The notes below the pieces were generated by a model. That model had not been told where the DNA came from. It saw only the letters and a list, made by a program, of their open reading frames with translations, and searched no databases. The position numbers were made by a program, and so were the translations under genes. Shown piece by piece: positions 9,739 to 18,132 of a DNA stretch of 64,000 bases. How positions within the stretch are numbered: the stretch's first letter is position 1; every line of letters begins with the position of its first letter. Location: positions 1-64,000 of the forward strand of contig JALKBU010000031.1 in assembly GCA_023091735.1 (NCBI GenBank), written 5' to 3'. The DNA comes from Trichomonas tenax (taxonomy: Eukaryota > Parabasalia > Trichomonadida > Trichomonadidae).

Positions 9739-10092
9739 ATGGATGAAAGTCATAAACCAATTGAAGCATTAAGACCCAAACTCAAAAAGTCTGCACAAGA
9801 CTTCGCTAAAGAAATATATTCCAGGATAGTTTTCGAGATTGTTCTTGATTATTTTCGACAAAGTGTTGGATTTCCTGGTGCACAACCATTATCAACTCTT
9901 ACTTCAGTTCTTCCATTTATGCCGCTTCCAGAATTTACACTGTCTCCACCCAGAAAACGCAATAAAGATCCAATGATTAGGTGTTTATTTTGTGACAAAG
10001 AATTCCATCAAAAGGATTTTGTTGATCACTTGGCTCATCACAAAGAGGATGAAAAATTGTTTACCATTGTCAATAATCTTGCTTCGAAATGA
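9739..10092 (+). CDS. small C2H2 zinc-finger protein
   Basis: 117 residues. A single C2H2 finger near residues 86-108: CLFCDKEFHQKDFVDHLAHH, with two Cys spaced by two and two His spaced by three. It is preceded by a basic PPRKRNK stretch that may serve as nuclear localisation or nucleic-acid contact. The N-terminal 50 residues are helical (RIVFEIVLDYFRQ). A single finger and short length fit an adaptor or RNA/protein-binding role rather than a sequence-specific transcription factor. Family unrecognised. Confidence 0.7.
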   Translation: MDESHKPIEALRPKLKKSAQDFAKEIYSRIVFEIVLDYFRQSVGFPGAQPLSTLTSVLPFMPLPEFTLSPPRKRNKDPMIRCLFCDKEFHQKDFVDHLAHHKEDEKLFTIVNNLASK

Positions 10093-10479
10093 TTCTTGTT
10101 TATTATACCTGTTTGCTTGTTAAATATATACAGTATTTATTCTTGCTATATCTGTTTATATCCAGATTCGGAATTTCTACCAATCTTTTGAAGATATCAT
10201 TTGCAATTCAGTATTCTAACTCAATTCGATACACTGGTATTAACAAAACGACAAGATATCATAACTTGAACTACACTTAATTGAATTTGATAATATTTTC
10301 TAAATTCTAAATTTCATTTTCAGTTTAGTAAACTTTATAGCGAAATTTAATTTGCTTAACCTATATAAATATATTGTATTTCTATGATAAGCCAAAGTCA
10401 AAAAATATTATTAAATTGGTTTGTAAATTTACAAATTATCAAGCAGAATCTAGAATTTTAAAAATGTCAATCAAAAAAA
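10093..10479. other. AT-rich spacer, no gene seen
   Basis: Spacer between two convergent genes (zinc finger and SUMO-like). Open stretches are short and biased as expected by chance in AT-rich DNA. Confidence 0.6.
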
Positions 10480-10782
10480 TTAGAAGCAACCAGCAACCTG
10501 GCGAACAAATGCATCAATCTTTGCACCATCCTTAAGAACTAAGGAATCTGGTGTATCGTCATCGTTAATTCTAGTACCTTGGTAGAAGAAGCGCATTGTA
10601 TCTGGATCGAATGACATTCTCTTGCAGTAAGCGCTGAAAAGTCTCCTCATCTTGGCTGAACGTTTGATCTTGAAAAGAATATCTGTACCCTGTGGATCAG
10701 TGATGGTGATGTTGATTGTGCCTGCGCCATCATCCGTTCCCTCATCCTTTACTTGTGAAGTCTGTGTATCTGGATCTTCCAT
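10480..10782 (-). CDS. SUMO-like protein without C-terminal diglycine
   Basis: 100 residues with the typical SUMO layout: a flexible acidic N-terminus of about 22 residues, then the ubiquitin fold with the SUMO landmarks ILFKIKRSAKMRRLFSAYCK, DPDTMRFFYQGTRINDDDTP and LVLKDGAKIDAFV. In SUMO the fold ends in a QTGG motif that E1/E2 enzymes need. Here the end is QVAGCF followed by stop, with Gly-Cys instead of Gly-Gly. The codons are GGT TGC, so one base change would restore the pair. It may be a non-conjugatable SUMO variant, a sequencing difference or a paralogue. Fold assignment is firm; conjugation competence is doubtful. Confidence 0.9.
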   Translation of the reverse strand: MEDPDTQTSQVKDEGTDDGAGTINITITDPQGTDILFKIKRSAKMRRLFSAYCKRMSFDPDTMRFFYQGTRINDDDTPDSLVLKDGAKIDAFVRQVAGCF

Positions 10783-10797
10783 TAAGTGTCACTTTTT
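10783..10797 (-). promoter_or_regulatory. AAAAGTGACACTT motif before SUMO-like gene
   Basis: Directly upstream of the ATG on the minus strand, AAAAAGTGACACTTA contains the near-palindrome AAGTGACACTT, which carries the GACACTT core found before several other genes here. Inference from recurrence. Confidence 0.35.
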
Positions 10798-10959
10798 GTT
10801 CATTAACAAAAATCCATCAAAACTTGATTTAATTTATAGCTTTATACATAGATTTCAAATACAACAACGAAAGAGTGATATTCCATTTTCCCTGTTTAAA
10901 TTTTTACAGCCCTAATTTGGTATTTTCCCCTGATTTATTTTTTGTTACCCTCATTTTAA

Positions 10960-12222
10960 ATGACTGAATTATATCTCTCTCCTCCTTTAGAAGGTGACCC
11001 AATTGTTGCTGTATCAATTAGCGACTTTGATATGATGTCTGGGTCTAAACTTGTGCACCTTTGGAAATTCGTTCCAGAGAATATTACGGAACAAATAACT
11101 TCTCTCTCGAGAATGACACTCAGTACTCTTCCTAGACAGAAGGAAAGCGCGTTCAACAAACTTTTTACGACTGTTTTTGATATTGCTTCATCAGATTGGT
11201 TTGTTGTTAGTACAATTTTCAAAGTTCCGAAAACAAAACCTTCCCAACTGGATGTTTACTACTCTGTAGCGATAATCTTGAAATCAAGCCATTTCAAGAA
11301 GTCTCAACATGTCATAGACGCCATTAAATATTATTCACAACATCTAGTTTATGCAGCACAATTTTTAATCTCAAGATCAGAGAATTTCGACAAAATGACT
11401 GAAATGATGCAAAATTCTGTTACAGACATCTGCAAATTATTCCATGTTGGAATTAAACCAATTGACTTCCAAATTGATCCATCAGAACAATCTCTATTTG
11501 CCCAAATTCTTACAGCACATCTCAGAGCGCAAATGAACACGATTTTCGAAGTAAATTCTTTTTCAGAATGTGAAAGATTCTTCAATTTCTTAACTCACTT
11601 CACACTTCCTGAGTACCTGACTCATTCTAGTTCTGAATTAAGAGCCCGACCAAATATGTTCTTACATTTACAAGTTATACAAAAACAAAACTACACACCT
11701 GAAGAAATTTTATTGCAGTCTCCAACTGCGCGTGCATTGGTCAGATTGCCTGAAAAAATTGTGGTTGTAACTCCAACACCATCGACACAACTTGTTGCGA
11801 TGGAAGAATACAAAGAAATTCGCGCATGTGCACAAGTTGTTGATGATCCTGATCAGAGGAAGAAGAAACTTAAATCTAGATCGATTAATTACAAACCAAA
11901 ATCCATTAATTCTACTCAACAAATTAACACAGCAGTTAAGTTAATTGAAGACATTCAGACACCTTCGAAATCCCTTGTATGTGAGCAGAAGTTAGCAGTT
12001 TTTGTAAGATCTGCAATTACTTTGATTGCTCTAGTTCAAGATTATTTAGATGAAAATAATACTTCCCAAATGACAAATGAACAGGCTGTAGAACTCCAGA
12101 AGACACTTAAGCTTAAAGATAAGAATGATCTTGACATAATTCTAGCATTTGCGGCAATTTATGATGAAAATATATTCGACAAAGTTCCTCCAATGAAGGA
12201 ACAGAAGTCCATATTCTCATAA
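10960..12222 (+). CDS. C9orf72-like DENN-domain protein
   Basis: 420 residues. The N-terminal third has the longin/uDENN-like opening of the C9orf72 family (DPIVAVSISDFD, KLVHLWKFVPENITEQI, WFVVSTIF, YYSVAIIL). The C-terminus gives the clearest match: FVRSAITLIALVQDYLD, then LKLKDKNDLDIILAFAA, parallels the human C9orf72 end (RKALTLIKYIED, then LDLTAEGDLNIIMALAE) in order, spacing and residues. In animals C9orf72 works with SMCR8 and WDR41 as an Arf GAP in autophagy and lysosome control. No catalytic Arg finger can be judged here. Recognised by eye from memory of the family, so a profile search should confirm. Confidence 0.7.
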   Translation: MTELYLSPPLEGDPIVAVSISDFDMMSGSKLVHLWKFVPENITEQITSLSRMTLSTLPRQKESAFNKLFTTVFDIASSDWFVVSTIFKVPKTKPSQLDVYYSVAIILKSSHFKKSQHVIDAIKYYSQHLVYAAQFLISRSENFDKMTEMMQNSVTDICKLFHVGIKPIDFQIDPSEQSLFAQILTAHLRAQMNTIFEVNSFSECERFFNFLTHFTLPEYLTHSSSELRARPNMFLHLQVIQKQNYTPEEILLQSPTARALVRLPEKIVVVTPTPSTQLVAMEEYKEIRACAQVVDDPDQRKKKLKSRSINYKPKSINSTQQINTAVKLIEDIQTPSKSLVCEQKLAVFVRSAITLIALVQDYLDENNTSQMTNEQAVELQKTLKLKDKNDLDIILAFAAIYDENIFDKVPPMKEQKSIFS

Positions 12223-12633
12223 TCACTATTTTTATAATGTGTACTCTGCTTTTATTGTTTTATTATGTTAAATTAATTCAATTCTAATTTTGTTCTATTA
12301 TTCTACTCTACCCATATTGATATGCTTTCCATTGATCGTATTTTTCATTGTATTTGATCAAACAGGCTATTCATATATATCTAAATTCAATGTCATGGTT
12401 GTTAGATTAGGGCACTGAAAAGCCGCGGTACAAGTTGTATGTGCCAATGGTATGGCTATTGTTTGAGCGAGATTTTCAATAAGGTTCATATATCAAAAAA
12501 AATCCGAAAGCATCCCTTCAAAGTCAAATTTTGGACAAAAATCAATGAATGCGATATATGCATGATTGAAACCTGCGATAAAATCGGAAATATCCAGTTA
12601 ACTCTTAAAAAGTGAGATAAAGTGACAGATTAG
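12223..12633. other. AT-rich spacer, no gene seen
   Basis: No open frame of note. It presumably holds the 3' end of the C9orf72-like gene and the promoter of the next gene; an AAAGTGACAG copy of the recurrent upstream motif lies at 12619-12628. Confidence 0.5.
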
Positions 12634-12882
12634 ATGAGTTCGAAACACAAGCACGACAAGGACAAAGACAAAGATAAGAAGGATAAGGATAAGAAGTCGA
12701 AGCACGGCGATAAAGATTCGAAGCATAAGAAGGATAAAGGAAAAAGCAAGGATAAAGTTATCGAAGATAATACGCCAACAGGGCAACGACATAATTTCTG
12801 GGCACACGAGCAGATAGAACCCACAGACGATCCGTTTGAAGATGACTTTGGTGAAAACATCACAAAACCGCTTAGAAACTAG
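12634..12882 (+). CDS. small lysine/aspartate-rich protein
   Basis: 82 residues. The first 45 are a Lys/Asp/His low-complexity tract (repeats of KDKDKDKK type), strongly basic and probably disordered. The last 37 are different and look conserved-like: TPTGQRHNFWAHEQIEPTDD then PFEDDFGENITKPLRN. The contrast between a charged tail and an ordered-looking end, and the AAAGTGACAG motif 15 bases before the ATG, favour a real short gene over chance. A nuclear or RNA-associated role would suit the KDK-rich tract, but function is unknown. Confidence 0.55.
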   Translation: MSSKHKHDKDKDKDKKDKDKKSKHGDKDSKHKKDKGKSKDKVIEDNTPTGQRHNFWAHEQIEPTDDPFEDDFGENITKPLRN

Positions 12883-13469
12883 TCCATCTTAAATCACTAT
12901 GAACTAAAACTCGGCTTATGTTATGTCTACAATTTTTCTACACTTATTTTCCTCAATAAAAAAACAACGTTGAATATTTTTCTTTTTTATTTTGTGTGTG
13001 GCTTTGAATTCAATGTGCATACTTCAGGTAGTCCTAAAGGTCAATGTCTTAACTTTCAAATATAAGATTTATTTTGAAAAGATAAAAAATTCTTTCATTT
13101 TTCGAAACAGCATAAGCTTGACTTCGCAAAACGGAATTCATATATATGTGAATAGTTATTGATGAAGACCTTATTATCAAATCTAATTTTCAAGATAAAG
13201 ATATACTAATGTTTGATTTCCTTTCGAATACAATAGAAGCAGCTAAAATAATAACATTTTGCCGTGTTGTTCTCTTGTTTTGCACATTTAAAAACGGTAA
13301 AAATATACAATCTTGAAAATTTTGAAATAAAAAATGATATTATTTCAAAGTCTTCATCTAAATACTGGAAAGATTTTCACGATCTCCTGAGGCTGGGGGC
13401 TGGTGGATCAATGGATCTTTTCTGCATCGTTTAAAAGCAAAATTAGCCTAGACGAAAAGTGCCAAAATC
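12883..13469. other. spacer with a short GC-rich patch
   Basis: AT-rich, without a gene. A GC-rich patch around 13388-13420 (CTCCTGAGGCTGGGGGCTGG) contrasts sharply with the surroundings; no RNA gene was recognised there. GAAAAGTGCCAAAA, a variant of the recurrent upstream motif, lies at 13454-13467 just before the porin ATG. Confidence 0.5.
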
Positions 13470-14411
13470 ATGATTTCATCTCTTGTAAATAAGCAGAATT
13501 CTCTTTTCCAATTTGATGTTCAGCAAGCTGCATCAGTTTCAGTTCCATTTTACAATGGAACTGTTAAAGCAACATTCGATTCTAGCAAAATAGGCCAAAT
13601 CTGCGGAAAAATCCAAACAATAATACGATATCCAAAGAGTCGATATATTGTTGAAGCATACAGCTATGATGAACCAATGCGTTTAATTGTTAAATCACTT
13701 GGCTTAGTCCCCAATTTTTCAACCACTGCACTCTTAACTTTCAATTCTCAGACACCTTCAATGGTAAAAGCAATATACAATCACGATTTAGGTTATATGA
13801 CAATAAGGCAGAAGTTTGGATTCTCTTATCAGCAAATTCAAGATCAAAATCCAGTTTCATTTACCTCTACGACAAAAATTTTGAACGATATATACTCACT
13901 CAACATTGATTTATTTAATAATTTCAGACTTTTCCAAGTTAATTTCTTATCAAAGAAATTAATCAATTTAGGTGGATCTTTCACATATGATTTCAATAGG
14001 AAACTACTTTGCGATGGAAGTTATGTCGCAGCTTACGATTCTCCACGACTCTTGATATCAACATCAGGAAGGCTTGTTGTAGGTGAAGTGGATCTCACGA
14101 TTATTGGAATGTTATCTGACAGAGTTAAGGCTGGAATTTCTCTGCGTGCTGAACACATTGGCATTAACCCCGAAAATAAATGGAAAGATGCGGATTATAT
14201 TTGCTCAGCTGCAACACATGTCAAAATTGACGAAAATTCAGGATTCCGCGCGATAGTTTCTTCTAACCTCACATCAATTCTTGAACTCGGCGTGAACTGT
14301 CCACCATATTTAAAGATGAAATTCACCGCAAATTCATCATTCAATAACTCATCCCTTAAAAATAGTTTTGGCATTGATATTAACTTCGATCTTGCTAATA
14401 TGAACCAATAA
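13470..14411 (+). CDS. VDAC/Tom40-type beta-barrel porin, hydrogenosomal outer membrane
   Basis: 313 residues of alternating polar/hydrophobic strands throughout, without a signal peptide or hydrophobic helix, which is the character of Porin_3 barrels. Near the C-terminus (about residues 300-307) SFGIDINF fits the mitochondrial beta-signal: polar-x-Gly-x-x-hydrophobic-x-hydrophobic. Trichomonads lack classic mitochondria, but their hydrogenosomes carry VDAC/Tom40-related barrels in the outer membrane, imported and assembled by a Sam50-type machine. Whether this one moves metabolites (VDAC) or proteins (Tom40) cannot be read from the sequence. The N-terminus lacks a clear helix. Confidence 0.7.
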   Translation: MISSLVNKQNSLFQFDVQQAASVSVPFYNGTVKATFDSSKIGQICGKIQTIIRYPKSRYIVEAYSYDEPMRLIVKSLGLVPNFSTTALLTFNSQTPSMVKAIYNHDLGYMTIRQKFGFSYQQIQDQNPVSFTSTTKILNDIYSLNIDLFNNFRLFQVNFLSKKLINLGGSFTYDFNRKLLCDGSYVAAYDSPRLLISTSGRLVVGEVDLTIIGMLSDRVKAGISLRAEHIGINPENKWKDADYICSAATHVKIDENSGFRAIVSSNLTSILELGVNCPPYLKMKFTANSSFNNSSLKNSFGIDINFDLANMNQ

Positions 14412-14537
14412 TTATAATTTTTTTTTGTATTTTAAAATAAAATTATATAGTATTGAATAACGTATGGCAAGCCAGGTAAATACAATGATAACACATTGTA
14501 AAATAGAAACAATTTATATAATACAAAAAATATAAAT

Positions 14538-15470
14538 TCATAATATTTTGTTAGACATATAATTGTTAACGAGTGTTACGTTATCAATTCCATAAAACGC
14601 AGGAATTGGAATCAGCCAAAGATACAATTTATCAGTTGGTCCAAAAACTTCAATCCATCCATCAAGGATGTTTTTCTTGTACCTTTGCTGTGGTCTATTC
14701 TGTTTCATAAGCTCAAATGCAGTGACATTACGACATAAGTTGAATGAAATTTGGAAAGTGAATGTTCCTGTCATGATAACGAAGTAGAATGCCAAAAACA
14801 GGTATATCATGACAGGAATAAGGTATCCCATAAGCTTTGAATTTGTAGTAATCAGGTATAATCCATAACATTCAAAGCCGAAAAATAATGTGATGTATAT
14901 AAGTCCCCAGAAGTTAAACAAGAAGAATAACTTGTGGTTTCGCTTTCCAATGAATGAAGCAAACCACAAACAATAGTGATCTGGGCGTATCACAATCCTT
15001 CTTGCGCACTTGAAGAATTTGATTCTGTGCATCGGCAGCTGTTGCTTAACGAATTCAAGTTGTTCGTTGGTTGTAACAACGCCACCTAATTCGTGTGGAT
15101 CTTCATCTTCGCCGTGCATTTTATAGGGATAGTAAAACGGAAGATATCCAGGGCCTTCTAAAATGCCAACCCAGTACGAAATAATGAATAAAAGCATGAG
15201 GATTGTCATTATTATTTGAATTTTCAGATCGAGCCAAGGAATAATTTTGGTTAGTACGATTTCATTTACCGTGTAAGAACTCAGTATAATGAAAGATACT
15301 AAAATAGGGAATGTCAAGGATAATTCCCATTCATTGATGAAAATTTTCCGAATTAATGGAATTCTGTTGATATCTAAGCCAAGAAAGCTGCAAACATGAC
15401 GATACTGTGTCAAGTCGGGGCATGGTGCTGTACCAAATCCCTGAGTATCCTGCCATGAATCATTTAACAT
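14538..15470 (-). CDS. DHYC-variant palmitoyltransferase (zDHHC family)
   Basis: 310 residues from the ATG at 15470; an in-frame TTG two codons earlier is not taken as start. There are two membrane spans near residues 50-70 and 82-102, then a cytosolic loop, then two spans near 185-205 and 215-240, the zDHHC layout. The core reads RPDHYCLWFASFIGKRNHKL, matching DHHC-CPWVNNCIGxxN, with His-Tyr replacing His-His as in yeast Akr1 (DHYC). The upstream zinc-binding Cys pairs are largely missing (only KCARR remains). A TTxE-like NVTAFE follows. Protein S-acylation in the secretory or endocytic system is inferred. Confidence 0.75.
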   Translation of the reverse strand: MLNDSWQDTQGFGTAPCPDLTQYRHVCSFLGLDINRIPLIRKIFINEWELSLTFPILVSFIILSSYTVNEIVLTKIIPWLDLKIQIIMTILMLLFIISYWVGILEGPGYLPFYYPYKMHGEDEDPHELGGVVTTNEQLEFVKQQLPMHRIKFFKCARRIVIRPDHYCLWFASFIGKRNHKLFFLFNFWGLIYITLFFGFECYGLYLITTNSKLMGYLIPVMIYLFLAFYFVIMTGTFTFQISFNLCRNVTAFELMKQNRPQQRYKKNILDGWIEVFGPTDKLYLWLIPIPAFYGIDNVTLVNNYMSNKIL

Positions 15471-15582
15471 TTTCAACGCTTCAGATCTGATTAAGTTTTT
15501 ACCGATAAATATATTTCATTTCAACTGCAGTCTACAGAGAAAGCGAGAAAACATATCTTAATAAAAATTTATTGGTCGACGG

Positions 15583-15595
15583 TTTGACACTTTTT
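15583..15595 (+). promoter_or_regulatory. TTTGACACTTTTT upstream motif
   Basis: The motif lies about 19 bases (from its G) before the ATG of the AP-1 sigma gene, at the same spacing as the copy before 49664. Candidate core promoter element. Confidence 0.45.
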
Positions 15596-15604
15596 ATCGA
15601 ATAA

Positions 15605-16063
15605 ATGATACATTTCTTCCTTGTATTTAATCGTCAAGGCAAGGCCCGTTTATCTAAATGGTACGAGCCACAGACAAAGAAATCGAAGGATAAAATCACC
15701 CGTGAAGTTTCAAACGCAATTTTAAGTCGTCCATCAAACTTTTGCACATTTATCGAGTGGAAGGACAAAAAACTTGTTTACAACAGATACGCTTCCCTCT
15801 ACTTCGTTATGTGCGTCGATGTTAACGATAATGAGTCAATGATGTTAGATGCAATTCACTTCTACGTAGAAACACTCGATGCTTTCTTCGGCAACGTCCG
15901 TGAAGTTGATATCATCTTCGGCTTCCATTATGCATACATGCTCCTTGATGAAATTATTCTTGCCGGAGAATTTGTTGAATCTTCCCGCGTTAATCCAATA
16001 CAGAGCCTTGTTGATCAGCGTGAGGCAATTTTGGCTGAACCTGGAAAGGCATTTGAGCTTTAA
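15605..16063 (+). CDS. AP1S: AP-1 adaptor complex sigma subunit
   Basis: 152 residues, the standard size of a small adaptin. Full-length longin fold: FLVFNRQGKARLSKWYE at the start, FCTFIEWKDKKLVYNRYASL in the middle, CVDVNDNE, IHFYVETLDAFFGNVREVDI and a DEIILAGE helix. The RQGK-x-R and (S/T)FxEWKxxKxVYxRYASLYF signatures fit AP-1 sigma better than AP-2 sigma, though CVDVNDN is AP-2-like. It is a core subunit of the clathrin adaptor at the trans-Golgi and endosomes and binds dileucine sorting signals with the gamma subunit. The gene is divergent from the acyltransferase gene. Confidence 0.92.
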   Translation: MIHFFLVFNRQGKARLSKWYEPQTKKSKDKITREVSNAILSRPSNFCTFIEWKDKKLVYNRYASLYFVMCVDVNDNESMMLDAIHFYVETLDAFFGNVREVDIIFGFHYAYMLLDEIILAGEFVESSRVNPIQSLVDQREAILAEPGKAFEL

Positions 16064-16227
16064 AATAAACTTTTTTCTTCTTTTTTTTTTGATTTATCTC
16101 TTTTAAGTTCCTAACTTTAATGGCGTTCTATTAGGCTGTATTACATTCACATTAAATAAAGATAAATTCTTCAAACATAAAATTTTTATTTTATCAATTG
16201 AACAAAATAAAAAACAGATTAACAGCA

Positions 16228-16539
16228 TTATATGTCTGCAAAATATTTGTTGAATTGACTCGCTTTGATTGGTTTTGGAGGAATTTCTGTTCCTTCGGAA
16301 TTAGGTGGGCAATTATCTTTATTATGTAACTGAATTTGATTAGCAATTGTTTTTGACTGTCCATACCTTATCGTTTCAAAGATTAAAGAAGGATGGAAAA
16401 TGTTGGGATTAACACTATTTTGTCCAACCATATATTGATTGAAATTCGGGGCGTGCTCCTGCATTCCATCCAACAACTGCTTCTGTTTCTTGCGCTGCAT
16501 GTATTCATAGGCTCTTTTTGAACCCGTTTCTTCTGACAT
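16228..16539 (-). CDS. small hypothetical protein
   Basis: 103 residues if started at the ATG at 16539 (MSEETGSKRAYEYMQRKKQK). An earlier in-frame ATG at 16674 exists, but the 45 extra residues are Ile/Phe/Leu-rich and look like untranslated AT-rich DNA, so I prefer the later start. The protein has a basic helix early (YMQRKKQKQLLDGMQEH) and a Pro-rich segment (GTEIPPKPIKASQF) near the end. No known domain is recognised. It is divergently arranged with the coiled-coil gene at 16722. Confidence 0.55.
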   Translation of the reverse strand: MSEETGSKRAYEYMQRKKQKQLLDGMQEHAPNFNQYMVGQNSVNPNIFHPSLIFETIRYGQSKTIANQIQLHNKDNCPPNSEGTEIPPKPIKASQFNKYFADI

Positions 16540-16721
16540 CGAAAAAATAAAACTGACAAAATATAATTGACACGTAAAATAATTAATGTCATGTAAAGAT
16601 AAATGATTAGAGGGGATAATTAATATTTTCAATAAAATATATTGTAAAAAGTGATCACAATATTCTCTATGCATAATACGAAAAGAGAAAACTCTTACGA
16701 AGGGGGAATTAAAATTAATCG

Positions 16722-18044
16722 ATGCTGAGCGAGGAAGAGTTCACAGTCTTCCAGAACCAACTCGTGGAACTTGGCACAGAGAACTTCAAGCTGAAGGAGC
16801 AGCTCGACAACCTGCAAGCACAGAATGCGGAATTGCCAAAGCTGAAGCAGCAGATCGAGCAATGTGAGCACCAGAGAGATGAAATGAGGCTTAGGCACAC
16901 ACAGTCCGTAGATGTACTGAAGGAGGAACTGGCAAAGCTTCAAGTTCAGGCAGCTGAAGTTGCAGCAACGAACTCAAAACGTGTGACCGACAGAATCACT
17001 GAAGTCAACCAGCAAATAACCGAGGTGCAGAAGCAGACAAAGGAGAAGGAAGAGCAGCTCGAACAACTGAAGCAACAACTAAGAACTCATGAAATCAGAA
17101 TTCAGCAAAAAACAACGAAACTTGATCAACTCAAACTGAGAGCACAGAAATACCTTCCTGTTATGAAATTCCTCGAAAATTCCCGCGCAATGCCAATGTA
17201 CATAGAAGACTTGAATTCACGCATTACATCAATGAAGAACGCCAAGGAGGCAGATGAAAAGTCACTCGCAGCTTTAGATCAGAAAGTTACTGATTTACAT
17301 CGTGAAAACGACGAGCTCGGTAGAAAGATCAAAGATCGCGCACAAGACATTCAAGAAGCACTCAAGAAGCTCAAGCAGACTCAGGATAAGATTGCGACAG
17401 CTAACGATGAGATAGAAACAACTAAGCAGGCGATTCAGGAGTCAGAGAAAAAGTTAGAACTAGCAAAAGAGGCCCAAAAGAAGATCATTGGACAGCGCCA
17501 GGAAGAGCTCAAACAGATCAAAGCTGAGCGCGAGCAACTGGAACAACAGATCAAGGACCAGGAACAAGAAAAGGCCCAGCTCCAATCTAAAATCTCTGAG
17601 CTCCACGCAAAGACAGAAGAAGAGCTCTCAAAGCATAACACTAAAATCGCCGAACTCCGAAAGAAGTTAAATAATATCAAAGAGACAGGCACAGACGATG
17701 AAATCCCACGTGTTGACAAAGAGCTTCAGGAGCAAATCAACAGAATTGTTGAAGAAAAGGCATCACTCAAAGATAAAACACAAATGCTTCTCCAGGCGAT
17801 TGAATTAGTCAAGGAAGAGATAAGAGACAAAGATTTGGAAATCCAGACATTAACACTCAAGCAGCCACCAACTCCGAAGATTCTGGCAATGCCAGAATTC
17901 CAACAGAAACAGCTGCTTTTAGAGGAATTAGTTTTGCAAAACAGAGAGCTTAAAAACACCTTCGCAGACATGACAGAGAGGATTGTCCAAATGAAGGAAG
18001 AGGCTGCTAAGCTTCGAAAGGCAATCCAAGAGAAATCAAAGTAA
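16722..18044 (+). CDS. long coiled-coil protein
   Basis: 440 residues, nearly all heptad coiled coil rich in Glu, Lys, Gln and Leu. A break occurs around residues 145-165 (YLPVMKFLENSRAMPMYIED) and another near 385-395 (KQPPTPKILAMPEF), after which a short helix closes the protein. There is no motor, kinase or membrane segment. The composition suits a cytoskeletal, basal-body or golgin-like tether, and no closer assignment is supported. It converges on the BTB/ankyrin gene 88 bp downstream. Codon use is rich in C/G-ending codons compared with the ARM-like genes, which suggests higher expression. Confidence 0.8.
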   Translation: MLSEEEFTVFQNQLVELGTENFKLKEQLDNLQAQNAELPKLKQQIEQCEHQRDEMRLRHTQSVDVLKEELAKLQVQAAEVAATNSKRVTDRITEVNQQITEVQKQTKEKEEQLEQLKQQLRTHEIRIQQKTTKLDQLKLRAQKYLPVMKFLENSRAMPMYIEDLNSRITSMKNAKEADEKSLAALDQKVTDLHRENDELGRKIKDRAQDIQEALKKLKQTQDKIATANDEIETTKQAIQESEKKLELAKEAQKKIIGQRQEELKQIKAEREQLEQQIKDQEQEKAQLQSKISELHAKTEEELSKHNTKIAELRKKLNNIKETGTDDEIPRVDKELQEQINRIVEEKASLKDKTQMLLQAIELVKEEIRDKDLEIQTLTLKQPPTPKILAMPEFQQKQLLLEELVLQNRELKNTFADMTERIVQMKEEAAKLRKAIQEKSK

Positions 18045-18132
18045 GTATATATTATTATTTAAAACTATCTATTTGTGATTTTTTAAAAAGTATTTATGAA
18101 ATTTTGAAAATAACGAATAAATATTTTGTTTA

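Noticed and set aside
13388..13420. GC-rich patch before the porin gene, considered as a small RNA gene
   Set aside because: No recognisable promoter, terminator or known RNA motif; could be part of the untranslated leader.
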